Source: Olleya sp. Hel_I_94 (lineage in GTDB: Bacteria; Bacteroidota; Bacteroidia; Flavobacteriales; Flavobacteriaceae). From it: a stretch of 64,000 nt of DNA. The stretch lies in NCBI RefSeq assembly GCF_007827365.1, contig NZ_VISI01000002.1, forward strand, positions 873,001 to 937,000, given 5' to 3'. The notes below the pieces were generated by a model. The model was not told the origin of the DNA, ran no database searches, and worked only from the letters and a program-made list of their open reading frames with translations. Made by a program: the position numbers and the translations under genes. Numbering within the stretch: position 1 is the first letter of the stretch; the number at the start of each line of letters is the position of its first letter. Shown piece after piece: positions 40,541 to 48,388 of the stretch.

Positions 40541-42025
40541 ATGAAACAAAACCTAAGCATAGTATGGCTAAAACGCGACCTTCGACTACAAGATAACGAA
40601 GCCATTACTAATGCTTTAAACTCAGGTCAGCACACGCTCCTACTCTACACTTTTGAAGATTTTTTATTACAAGACAAACATTATAGCCAGCGTCATTGGG
40701 ACTTTGTAAAACAATCTTTAGAAGATTTAAGCGCACAATTAAAACCATACAATTCCAAAATAATGGTTGTCCAAAATGACATCCAAAAGGTTATAAAAAC
40801 CATCAACACAACTTTTAACGTCACAAACGTATTTTCTCATAAAGAGACAGGTATTTTATCTACGTTTAAACGAGATATCGCTTTCGCGGAATTTTCGGCC
40901 AAAAACACTATTGTTTGGTCAGAAAATGACAATAATGGTGTGCAACGTGGACTAAGCAACAGAAATACATGGTATCAGAATTGGGACAATTATATGATGC
41001 AAGCAGAGTTTCTGTTTCAACCGAAACCAAATCAACTACTAAATATAAATCAAATTGAATCGCTTGAATCGAAACTAAACACAATTTCCGTGAAAACGGA
41101 CTACTCAAAAAAGTTCCAAAAAGGAGGCACCACTACAGGTTTAAAATACATGCAATCGTTTTACAACGGACGATACAAAAACTACATGTACCACATCTCT
41201 AAACCTCTAGAAGCCAGAACAGGCTGCAGTAGGCTATCACCTTACATTGCTTGGGGAAATTTATCGATTAAACAAGTTATAAATGGCGCATCAGACGTTG
41301 TAAAGCAAACCAAACACAAACGTCATTTAAATGCATTTGTATCTAGACTGCGTTGGCAAGCACATTTTATTCAAAAGTTTGAAATGGAACACCTTATGGA
41401 GTTTAAAAGTGTAAACAAAGGCTACCATCAGCTTAATAAACCTGTTAATTTAAAATATCAAGACGCTTGGAAGAATGGGCAAACAGGCTTTCCTTTAGTA
41501 GATGCATGCATGCGTTGTTTAAAAGAAACTGGCTATCTAAATTTCAGGATGCGAGCCTTAGTAGTTTCTTTTTTTACACATAATTTATGGCAACCTTGGC
41601 AAGACATGAGCTAGTATTTAGCAAGCTTATTTTTAGACTTCGAGCCTGGTATTCATTATCCGCAAATACAAATGCAAGCAGGAGAAACCGGAATTAACAC
41701 CTTACGTATTTACAATCCTTTAAAAAATAGTATCGAACATGATCCTGATGGTAAATTTATAAAACAGTGGGTTCCGGAATTGGCATGTCTAGAAGCGCCA
41801 TTTATTCATAACCCTAGTGAAATGTCCTATTTTGATCAACAACTGACAGGCTTTCAGCTTGGAACTGACTATCCTTATCCAATTATTGACGAAAAACAAA
41901 CTAGAACTTTTGCTAGTGAAACGTTATGGAGCATGAAAGACAACGATTTGATAAAAAAAGAAAGTTATCGTATCTTAAAACGACATACCTTAAGGGACCG
42001 GAATAAATTACTTCGCAATCAATAA
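40541..42025 (+). pseudogene. Photolyase/cryptochrome gene with an in-frame amber codon
   Basis: From the ATG at 40541 the frame encodes SIVWLKRDLRLQDNEAI (N-terminal photolyase motif), then the FAD domain. It meets TAG at 41612-41614 after 357 codons. The same frame stays open for 136 more codons with clear conserved C-terminal sequence ([31 protein letters not shown]). The family normally has a residue in place of the stop. Without the C-terminal part the FAD pocket should not form. Probably inactivated by one base change; readthrough, or a sequence error, cannot be excluded. Confidence 0.85.
40878..40891 (+). repeat. 14-bp motif TCGCTTTCGCGGAA, copy 5 (in the broken photolyase gene)
   Basis: This is an exact copy on the coding strand, read as Ile-Ala-Phe-Ala-Glu. 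Confidence 0.75.
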
Positions 42026-42057
42026 GTTACTTCTATTTAAGGATAATTAAATTTAAT

Positions 42058-42113
42058 ATGTTAAATATTGTTTAATGTTAACTTAAAAAGGTTAAACATT
42101 TTGTATATTTGAG
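42058..42113 (+). promoter_or_regulatory. Promoter/operator (shared element, copy B)
   Basis: Copy B aligns without gaps to 32413-32468. It has TGTTAAA-5-TTTAATG, GTTAAACATTTTGTAT and a perfect -7 box TATATTTG at 42104-42111. It would drive the 42137-43831 operon. Confidence 0.65.
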
Positions 42114-42136
42114 TATAATTAACCAGAAAACAGATT

Positions 42137-42565
42137 TTGTTACTAAATACAACACATACTAATAAGGAGAACAACAAATTAATTGATGACATCGTTGGTA
42201 AACCTTTTAGTCTTATACAATCTATTAAGATGAGAGGTGTAGGATCAAAAAGAATGATTGTTGACGAAGTTAGTCCTAATATGGCATCAATTTTGAATAC
42301 AGTTAGTGATACTAATTATGGGAATATAGAGTTAAGACCAATTGGTATACTAATACACATAACAAAAGGCTTGAAAAATTTTACTTGGGCCATACCATAT
42401 TACCAACTAGTAGTTTACAAAACAAATGGGTCTAGTATTCACTCAAACGGAAAATTTATTCATTTTAGAAATAATAAAACCTTTAAAGAGAATAAAAAGT
42501 TTTTTGATAAATTAATGAATGAGAAGATAAAATATGACGAACAATTTAATTTTTCGCCACTTTAA
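42137..42565 (+). CDS. Hypothetical protein, first gene of the TIGR03643-folE operon
   Basis: The 142-residue protein starts at TTG 42137, 25 bp after the -7 box of the shared promoter. It is soluble, with NKLIDDIVGKPFSLIQSIK, ELRPIGILIHITKGLKNFTWAIPYY and a Lys-rich C-terminus. I do not recognise a family; the central strands with ITKGLKNFTWAIP hint at a PH-like small domain. A downstream start (ATG 42230) would drop conserved-looking sequence. It abuts the next gene (TAA then ATG). Confidence 0.7.
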   Translation: MLLNTTHTNKENNKLIDDIVGKPFSLIQSIKMRGVGSKRMIVDEVSPNMASILNTVSDTNYGNIELRPIGILIHITKGLKNFTWAIPYYQLVVYKTNGSSIHSNGKFIHFRNNKTFKENKKFFDKLMNEKIKYDEQFNFSPL

Positions 42566-42844
42566 ATGACAAAAGAATTTACAATTGAAGAAATAGATCG
42601 TATTATTGAAATGGCATGGGAAGATCGCACACCTTTTGATGCTATAACATTTCAATTTGGGTTAAAAGAACAAGACGTTATTACATTAATGCGTCGCGAA
42701 ATGAAACCTAGTAGCTTCAGGTTATGGAGAGCCAGAGTGCAAGGTAGAAATACAAAACACAGCAAAAAAAGAGTGTTTGAGGATGGACGCTTTAAATGCT
42801 CAAGACAAAAACAAATTACTCACAATAAAATATCTAAACGTTAG
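42566..42844 (+). CDS. TIGR03643 family protein
   Basis: The 92-residue basic protein contains TIEEIDRIIEMAWEDRTPFD, FGLKEQDVITLMRREMKPSSFR and LWRARVQGRNTKHSKKR, the hallmark of TIGR03643 (DUF2805). The family is repeatedly found with cryptochrome/photolyase and light-response genes. It may bind nucleic acid, judging from the helix-turn-helix-like start and the many Arg and Lys. Its function is not known. Confidence 0.9.
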   Translation: MTKEFTIEEIDRIIEMAWEDRTPFDAITFQFGLKEQDVITLMRREMKPSSFRLWRARVQGRNTKHSKKRVFEDGRFKCSRQKQITHNKISKR

Positions 42845-42906
42845 ATATTTACAAAAACTGCTTTGATTTGGCTTGATTGACCAAATACAGCATATAAAAA
42901 GATAAA

Positions 42907-43602
42907 ATGATTAAACAAGACATAATGCCAGCCCTAAACCATCAAGACCTTAATGGTATTGACTATCAAGACATTGGAGACGATCACATGTACACAGGTC
43001 TTGAAACACCTATGAAGCGTGACGCTTTCAAGTTTTCTGATGAAGTAAAGAAAGAAAAAATTGCTATACTTTTTGAAGAAATAATGGATGTTATGGGTTT
43101 AGATTTAACAGATGATTCATTAAAAGGCACTCCAAAAAGAGTGGCTAAAATGTACATTGATGAAATATTTTCTGGATTAAACCCTCAAAATAAGCCAAAA
43201 ATTGCGTTATTTGACAATAAATACAAATACAATCAAATGTTGGTGGAGAAAAACATTACCTTCTACTCCAATTGCGAGCATCACTTTGTACCCATTATAG
43301 GTAAAGCTCATGTAGCTTATATTTCTTCAGGGAAAGTTATAGGCTTATCAAAATTAAACAGAATTGTACAGTATTTCGCTAAACGTCCTCAGGTACAAGA
43401 ACGCTTAACAAACCAAATAGCAGAAGAGCTAAAAGCCGCATTGCAAACTGATGATGTTGCTGTTATAATTGATGCCAAACACTTGTGTGTATCGTCACGA
43501 GGCATTAAAGATGAAACTTCTGCAACAGTGACGACTTTTTATGGTGGAAAATTTAATACGCCAGAAAAAATAGCCGAATTACAAAATTATTTAAAAGAGT
43601 AG
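42907..43602 (+). CDS. folE: GTP cyclohydrolase I
   Basis: FolE converts GTP to dihydroneopterin triphosphate, entering folate and pterin synthesis. The 231-residue protein has the zinc and active-site motifs NCEHHFVPIIGKAHVAY and KHLCVSSRGI, plus GTPKRVAKMY and GLSKLNRIV. In this operon it could raise supply of pterin/folate antenna for photolyases (inference). It follows TIGR03643 by 62 bp. Confidence 0.96.
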   Translation: MIKQDIMPALNHQDLNGIDYQDIGDDHMYTGLETPMKRDAFKFSDEVKKEKIAILFEEIMDVMGLDLTDDSLKGTPKRVAKMYIDEIFSGLNPQNKPKIALFDNKYKYNQMLVEKNITFYSNCEHHFVPIIGKAHVAYISSGKVIGLSKLNRIVQYFAKRPQVQERLTNQIAEELKAALQTDDVAVIIDAKHLCVSSRGIKDETSATVTTFYGGKFNTPEKIAELQNYLKE

Positions 43603-43606
43603 CATT

Positions 43607-43831
43607 ATGAGTATCGTAGAAAAAGCAATAGAGTTTACAGAAAAAAAGCACAAGTTTATTACAACAAGTGATCGTATTCTTGCGTCAAGAGAAGCTAAAG
43701 ATTTAATACTTGGTGTGAATGAGCTTTACAAAGAAAACAAAGATCCTAAGTTAATGGATATTATGAAAGATTTGACTGCTATCAAACAAAAGATTGAAAA
43801 ACGATTAAAAGGAAGACCGTCTGCTGCATAG
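43607..43831 (+). CDS. Small helical protein of unknown function
   Basis: The 74-residue protein is mostly helical and charged (SIVEKAIEFTEKKHKFITTSDRI and KRLKGRPSAA). It has no Cys and no membrane helix. It follows folE by 4 bp, so it is cotranscribed. I know no function. Confidence 0.75.
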   Translation: MSIVEKAIEFTEKKHKFITTSDRILASREAKDLILGVNELYKENKDPKLMDIMKDLTAIKQKIEKRLKGRPSAA

Positions 43832-43860
43832 GCACTAGATTATAATCCAAATGACATATT

Positions 43861-43907
43861 AAGTGGTATTAATTAATAGGAGAAATCTTATTGATACCAC
43901 TTTTTTT
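43861..43907 (+). terminator. Terminator after the folE operon
   Basis: The stem AAGTGGTAT/ATACCACTT, with a longer AT-rich upper part, is followed by seven Ts. It separates the 43931 gene run. Confidence 0.75.
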
Positions 43908-43930
43908 ATACCTAAAAATCAAAAAAAACC

Positions 43931-44614
43931 ATGAAAAATTTAATAATTATAGGAGGAAGTAAAGGTATTGGTAAAGCCATTACACAAACTTTTTTAAACA
44001 CGCACAAAGTAATAAACATAAGTCGCACTAAACCTGACTTTGAGCATGATAACCTTACACATCATAATTGTGACATACTAACTGAAGCATTACCTGATAT
44101 AGAAGCAGTGGACACACTAATTTATTGTCCAGGAAGTATTAATCTTAAACCTATAGGTAGACTAAAATTAGATGATTTTAGAGCAGATTTTGAAATTAAC
44201 GTCATTGGCGCAGTTAAAGCAATACAAAAGTACATTGACCCTTTAAAAAAAGGAAACAATCCGTCCATTGTATTATTTAGTACTGTCGCTGCAAAATTAG
44301 GTATGCCTTTTCATGCTAGCGTTGCTGCCTCTAAAAGTGCAATAGAAGGACTAGTTAAATCTGTAGGAGCAGAAATGGCTCCAACTATTAGGATTAACGC
44401 TATTGCACCAACGGTTACAGACACTGAATTAGCCTCTAAACTATTACGTAATGAGAAAATGATTGAGAACATAACAGATAGACATCCTCTTAAAAAGTTT
44501 TTAAATCCTCAAGAAGTAGCAGAAATGGCCCAGTTTTTAACCTCAGACAAAGCTTTGTCACTCTCTGGTCAAGTCTTTGAAATGGATTGCGGTATAGTAA
44601 GTTTTAAAATATAA
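43931..44614 (+). CDS. SDR-family protein with altered active site
   Basis: The 227-residue protein has an SDR Rossmann start IIGGSKGIGKAI, an NIIGAVKAI-like region (NVIGAVKAIQKYI), and a C-terminal SGQVFEMDCG. The usual YxxxK active site reads VAASK here (from HASVAASKSA), so the catalytic Tyr is Val. Either another residue acts or the protein no longer has dehydrogenase activity. It begins a run of five genes ending in a photolyase. Confidence 0.9.
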   Translation: MKNLIIIGGSKGIGKAITQTFLNTHKVINISRTKPDFEHDNLTHHNCDILTEALPDIEAVDTLIYCPGSINLKPIGRLKLDDFRADFEINVIGAVKAIQKYIDPLKKGNNPSIVLFSTVAAKLGMPFHASVAASKSAIEGLVKSVGAEMAPTIRINAIAPTVTDTELASKLLRNEKMIENITDRHPLKKFLNPQEVAEMAQFLTSDKALSLSGQVFEMDCGIVSFKI

Positions 44615-44618
44615 TAGC

Positions 44619-45161
44619 ATGAATCCATTTAAAGCATTTGTTGCTACTTTTTTTTCTAGAAGTAATCCTAAAATTGATTTAAAAAATCTACCAAGCATCT
44701 ACGATATTAAAATTAATAGTTTGCAAGGACAACCAATTAATTTAAGTGCTTTTAAAGGCAAGCACATCTTATTTGTTAACGTTGCTTCCAAATGTGGTTT
44801 TACACCACAATACAAAGATTTACAAATCTTACACGATACATATAAAGATAAATTACAAATTATAGGAGTGCCATGTAATCAATTTGGAAATCAAGAACCT
44901 GGAGATGCTAATGCGATAGAAGAATTTTGTGAAGTAAATTATGGAGTTTCATTTTTAATTACCGAAAAAATAGATGTTAAAGGACACAATCAACATCCTT
45001 TATATGCTTGGCTTACGCAACAACAAAAAAACGGTAAAAGTAATTCATCCGTAAAGTGGAATTTTCAAAAATACATTGTTAGTCCAGAGGGTCAATTATT
45101 AGACTACCTATACTCTACTTCTAATCCAAATAGTTCAAAAATCACTAAATATTTAAAATGA
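44619..45161 (+). CDS. Glutathione peroxidase-family protein
   Basis: The 180-residue protein has peroxidatic Cys59 in VNVASKCGFTP (Cys, not selenocysteine), then NQFGNQEPG and WNFQKYIV, giving the Cys-Gln-Trp-Asn set. It would reduce peroxides and lipid hydroperoxides, usually with thioredoxin in bacteria. Residues 1-30 may be a short membrane-facing segment. It overlaps the TspO gene by 4 bp. Confidence 0.95.
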   Translation: MNPFKAFVATFFSRSNPKIDLKNLPSIYDIKINSLQGQPINLSAFKGKHILFVNVASKCGFTPQYKDLQILHDTYKDKLQIIGVPCNQFGNQEPGDANAIEEFCEVNYGVSFLITEKIDVKGHNQHPLYAWLTQQQKNGKSNSSVKWNFQKYIVSPEGQLLDYLYSTSNPNSSKITKYLK

Positions 45162-45619
45162 AACAACTTTTACTTTTCTTAATATTTAGCGTCATTAATT
45201 TTGGTGGATTAGCCTTTGGAAGCTGGTTAATGGATAATGGTCCTTTATCAGATTGGTACACTAATTTAAATAAGGCACCTTGGACACCACCAGGATGGGT
45301 TTTTGGTGTAGCATGGACGTTAATAATGCTGTGTTTTTCGATTTACCTATCCAAATTATTTTCACTTGTAAAAAGTAAAAAATTAATTTCAGTTTATGTT
45401 TTACAAGTATTTTTAAATGTTAGTTGGAATTATATTTTTTTCAATTTACATCAAGTGTTTCTAGCTTTAATAGTCATTGTAGCATTAACTATTGTCATTT
45501 TATATCTATTTGTTAAGTATAAACAAACACTCAAAAATCTAAGTTATTTATTGTTTCCATATATCATATGGCTAATAATTGCTACTTCATTAAACGCTTA
45601 TATTTTAATATATAATTAG
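45158..45619 (+). CDS. TspO/MBR family membrane protein
   Basis: The 153-residue protein has five membrane helices and the family motif WYTNLNKAPWTPPGWVFG near 35. TspO proteins bind porphyrins and are linked to light, oxygen and tetrapyrrole stress. Its place between peroxidase and photolyase genes fits protection from photo-oxidative damage. Confidence 0.94.
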   Translation: MKQLLLFLIFSVINFGGLAFGSWLMDNGPLSDWYTNLNKAPWTPPGWVFGVAWTLIMLCFSIYLSKLFSLVKSKKLISVYVLQVFLNVSWNYIFFNLHQVFLALIVIVALTIVILYLFVKYKQTLKNLSYLLFPYIIWLIIATSLNAYILIYN

Positions 45620-45629
45620 ACTAATTATT

Positions 45630-46091
45630 ATGAAAATTTATAGATTACATAAAAAACAAAACTTACCAATTACTAAAGCGCAAGCTTGGGATTTTTTATC
45701 AGACCCAAAAAACCTAAAAACAATAACTCCAGATTACATGGGATTTAATATCTTGTCTGGAGCAGATAGACCCATGTTTGCAGGACAAATTATACAATAC
45801 ATTGTGACACCTGTTTTAGGTATAAAAACAAAATGGGTAACAGAAATAACACACGTTAAAGATGGTGAATATTTTGTAGATGAACAGCGTTTTGGACCTT
45901 ATGCCTTATGGCACCACAAACACTTTATTAAAGAAATTGATGGTGGTGTAGAAATGGAAGACATCATAGACTATAAAGTCCCTTTTGGCATTTTAGGACA
46001 GCTAGTACATCCCATAATAGTTAAACCTAAACTAGAAGAAATTTTTAATCACAGAACGAAAAAATTGGAAGCACTTTTTGGAAAATATTAA
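45630..46091 (+). CDS. SRPBCC-family ligand-binding protein
   Basis: The 153-residue protein has the start LPITKAQAWDFLSDPKNLKTI and the Bet v1-like motif PYALWHHKHFIKEIDGGVEM. It probably binds a hydrophobic ligand. It is 4 bp before the last photolyase gene; close relatives occur beside photolyase genes in other genomes. The ligand is unknown. Confidence 0.88.
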   Translation: MKIYRLHKKQNLPITKAQAWDFLSDPKNLKTITPDYMGFNILSGADRPMFAGQIIQYIVTPVLGIKTKWVTEITHVKDGEYFVDEQRFGPYALWHHKHFIKEIDGGVEMEDIIDYKVPFGILGQLVHPIIVKPKLEEIFNHRTKKLEALFGKY

Positions 46092-46094
46092 TAC

Positions 46095-47399
46095 ATGAAA
46101 ACACCTATAAACATTTTTTGGTTTAGACGCGATTTAAGGTTAGATGACAACGTTGGTTTTTTTAACGCGTTACAATCTGACCATCCTGTTTTACCAATTT
46201 TTATATTTGATAAATCTATATTAGATCAATTACCTAAAGACGATGCACGTGTAAGTTTTATATATAATACTTTACAAAACATGCGTGACACATTACAAGC
46301 AGAACACCAAAGTAGTATTGCAATGTATTATGATAATCCAAAAGATGTTTTTAAAACTTTGATGGATGAGTATACTATCGATACTGTTTTTACAAATCAC
46401 GATTACGAGCCTTATGCTACAAAAAGAGATAAAGAAATAGAAAATTTATTATCAAAAAACGAGATTAAATTTAAGACCTATAAAGATCAAGTTATTTTTG
46501 AGAAAGATGAAGTTGTAAAAAAAGATGGTGACCCTTATGTTGTCTACACACCTTATATGCGTGTATGGAAAGAAAACTTTAAATCTTATAATCTAGAAAT
46601 TTTTTATACAAATTCCTACCTAAACAATTTAGTAGAACATACAAGATTGCCAAACTTAAGCTTGTCCGATATTGGTTTTAAACAGTCATCACAAAAAATA
46701 GAAGACTACACAGTTACACCAACATTGATTCAAAATTACGAAGCTACTAGAAACTTTCCTGCTAAAGATGCCACCTCTAAATTGGGTCCTCATTTACGTT
46801 TTGGAACAGTAAGTATCAGAAAAATGATAAAAAAAGCTATTGCAGAAAACAATGAAATTTTCTGGCAAGAATTAATTTGGAGAGAATTTTTTATGCAAAT
46901 ATTGTGGCATTTCCCTCAAACACATAAAGATGCCTTCAAAGCAAAATATGATCGTATAGAATGGCGTAATAATGAAACTGAATTTAAAGCTTGGTGTGAG
47001 GGTAAAACAGGTTATCCATTAGTAGATGCTGGCATGCGCCAACTAAACCAAACAGGTTTTATGCATAATCGCGTACGTATGTTAGTGGGTAGTTTTTTAT
47101 GCAAGCATCTTTTAATTGATTGGCGTTGGGGAGAAGCTTATTTTGCCGAAAAACTACATGATTATGATATGTCTAGTAATGTTGGTAATTGGCAATGGGT
47201 AGCTGGATCAGGTGTTGATGCCTCACCATATTTTAGAATATTTAATCCAACAACTCAAATTGATAAATTTGATAAACAACATAAATATATTAAACAATGG
47301 GTTCCAGACTATCAGGAACTTACCTATCCACAACCCATTGTTGATCATAAGGAAGCTAGAGAACGATGTCTAAAGGTGTATAAGGAAGCGGTTGGCTAA
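46095..47399 (+). CDS. Class I-type deoxyribodipyrimidine photolyase
   Basis: The 434-residue protein starts NIFWFRRDLRLDDN and has the class I CPD photolyase features in the FAD domain: FWQELIWREFFMQILWH, TGYPLVDAGMRQL, HDYDMSSNVGNWQWVAGSG and DASPYFRIFNPTTQ. It uses FADH- and blue light to repair cyclobutane pyrimidine dimers. It is the last gene of the run that begins at 43931. Confidence 0.95.
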   Translation: MKTPINIFWFRRDLRLDDNVGFFNALQSDHPVLPIFIFDKSILDQLPKDDARVSFIYNTLQNMRDTLQAEHQSSIAMYYDNPKDVFKTLMDEYTIDTVFTNHDYEPYATKRDKEIENLLSKNEIKFKTYKDQVIFEKDEVVKKDGDPYVVYTPYMRVWKENFKSYNLEIFYTNSYLNNLVEHTRLPNLSLSDIGFKQSSQKIEDYTVTPTLIQNYEATRNFPAKDATSKLGPHLRFGTVSIRKMIKKAIAENNEIFWQELIWREFFMQILWHFPQTHKDAFKAKYDRIEWRNNETEFKAWCEGKTGYPLVDAGMRQLNQTGFMHNRVRMLVGSFLCKHLLIDWRWGEAYFAEKLHDYDMSSNVGNWQWVAGSGVDASPYFRIFNPTTQIDKFDKQHKYIKQWVPDYQELTYPQPIVDHKEARERCLKVYKEAVG

Positions 47400-47573
47400 T
47401 CTCTTGTATATTTGACCTTTGGAATAATTCAACTAGCGTTTATTAGTAATTTTAAATATTAATAACAGTAATATTTTACAATACTTTCTAAACATCAATA
47501 CACTCACTATTAAGCATTAATAAATTGATTTACAATTTATTACTATCTTTAGATTCAAATAAAATCAATTATT

Positions 47574-47933
47574 ATGAATACAAATGAAGTTGCCCAACAA
47601 TGGGCTAATATGTGTAAAGAAGGTAAAAACTTAGAGTGTATTGAACAATTATATGCAGACAATGTGGTTTGTAAAGAAATGCCAGGAATGCCAGGAGAAA
47701 TAACCTCTGGAAAACAAAATATTTGGAATAAAAGTAAAGAATGGCTAGAAAATATGGAAGCGTTTCATGCTAGTTCCATTAGTGAACCTGTTGTGGCAGG
47801 TAATTTTTTTACTGCAAAAATGTCTTTTGATTGTACATTTAAAGACAGAGGAAGACAACAAATGGAAGAGGTTTGTGTTTATGAAGTTAAGGAGGGTAAA
47901 ATAGTTAGTGAGCAGTATTTTTATAATATATAG
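47574..47933 (+). CDS. SnoaL/NTF2-like small protein
   Basis: The 119-residue protein has a cone-like alpha/beta fold (EVAQQWANMCKEGKNLECIEQLY, KQNIWNKSKEWLENM, FKDRGRQQMEEVCVYEV). The family includes isomerases and binding proteins; the role is not known. It has its own promoter region and a strong terminator downstream. Confidence 0.85.
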   Translation: MNTNEVAQQWANMCKEGKNLECIEQLYADNVVCKEMPGMPGEITSGKQNIWNKSKEWLENMEAFHASSISEPVVAGNFFTAKMSFDCTFKDRGRQQMEEVCVYEVKEGKIVSEQYFYNI

Positions 47934-47957
47934 TAAGTCTAATACCTTTTTAAAACT

Positions 47958-47993
47958 AAAAAAAGCTTCAGTTTTTAATTGAAGCTTTTTTTA
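47958..47993. terminator. Bidirectional terminator between the SnoaL-like gene and the 48000 gene
   Basis: The stem AAAAAAAGCTTCA/TGAAGCTTTTTTT with loop GTTTTTAAT is flanked by A and T tracts and serves both convergent genes. Confidence 0.85.
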
Positions 47994-47999
47994 ATAATT

Positions 48000-48383
48000 T
48001 TATTTTCTTTTGAAATAAATTTCAATAACAACGTCCTCTTCTTTATTTACTGATTTCATAATAAGATTTTCGTTATCTAATTTCACTATTTTGTATTCTT
48101 CTTCAGGAACATATTCTTCTTTAACTGTTAGTATATTTTCATCTACATTATATATCCAAGTACCAGAATGTTCAGTATCAATAGTGCCTTCATTAGTTAT
48201 ATACGAATTGACTATACCATTTTCCAAAAATTCAATATAATTCCTGTCTTCTTCTTTTTCTTGCTCAATTGAATTGACCGTTACTTTATCAATTTCCCAT
48301 TTACCTAATATCTTATCTATTGATTGAAAAGATAATAATGTAAATACTAATACTAAAATTAATGGTGTTTTCAAGCTTTTCAT
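48000..48383 (-). CDS. Hypothetical exported protein, lipocalin-like
   Basis: The 127-residue protein has a signal sequence (MKSLKTPLILVLVFTLLSF) and then GKWEIDKVTVNS and GTWIYNVDENILTVKEE, as in short Bacteroidota lipocalin-like domains. There is no lipobox Cys. The function is unknown. It lies 5 bp from murA, so it may be cotranscribed. Confidence 0.72.
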   Translation of the reverse strand: MKSLKTPLILVLVFTLLSFQSIDKILGKWEIDKVTVNSIEQEKEEDRNYIEFLENGIVNSYITNEGTIDTEHSGTWIYNVDENILTVKEEYVPEEEYKIVKLDNENLIMKSVNKEEDVVIEIYFKRK

Positions 48384-48388
48384 AGGTA

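Noticed and set aside
41672..42025. A separate 117-residue photolyase-like gene.
   Set aside because: It is in frame with the upstream photolyase and continues its conserved sequence, so it is the part after the amber codon.
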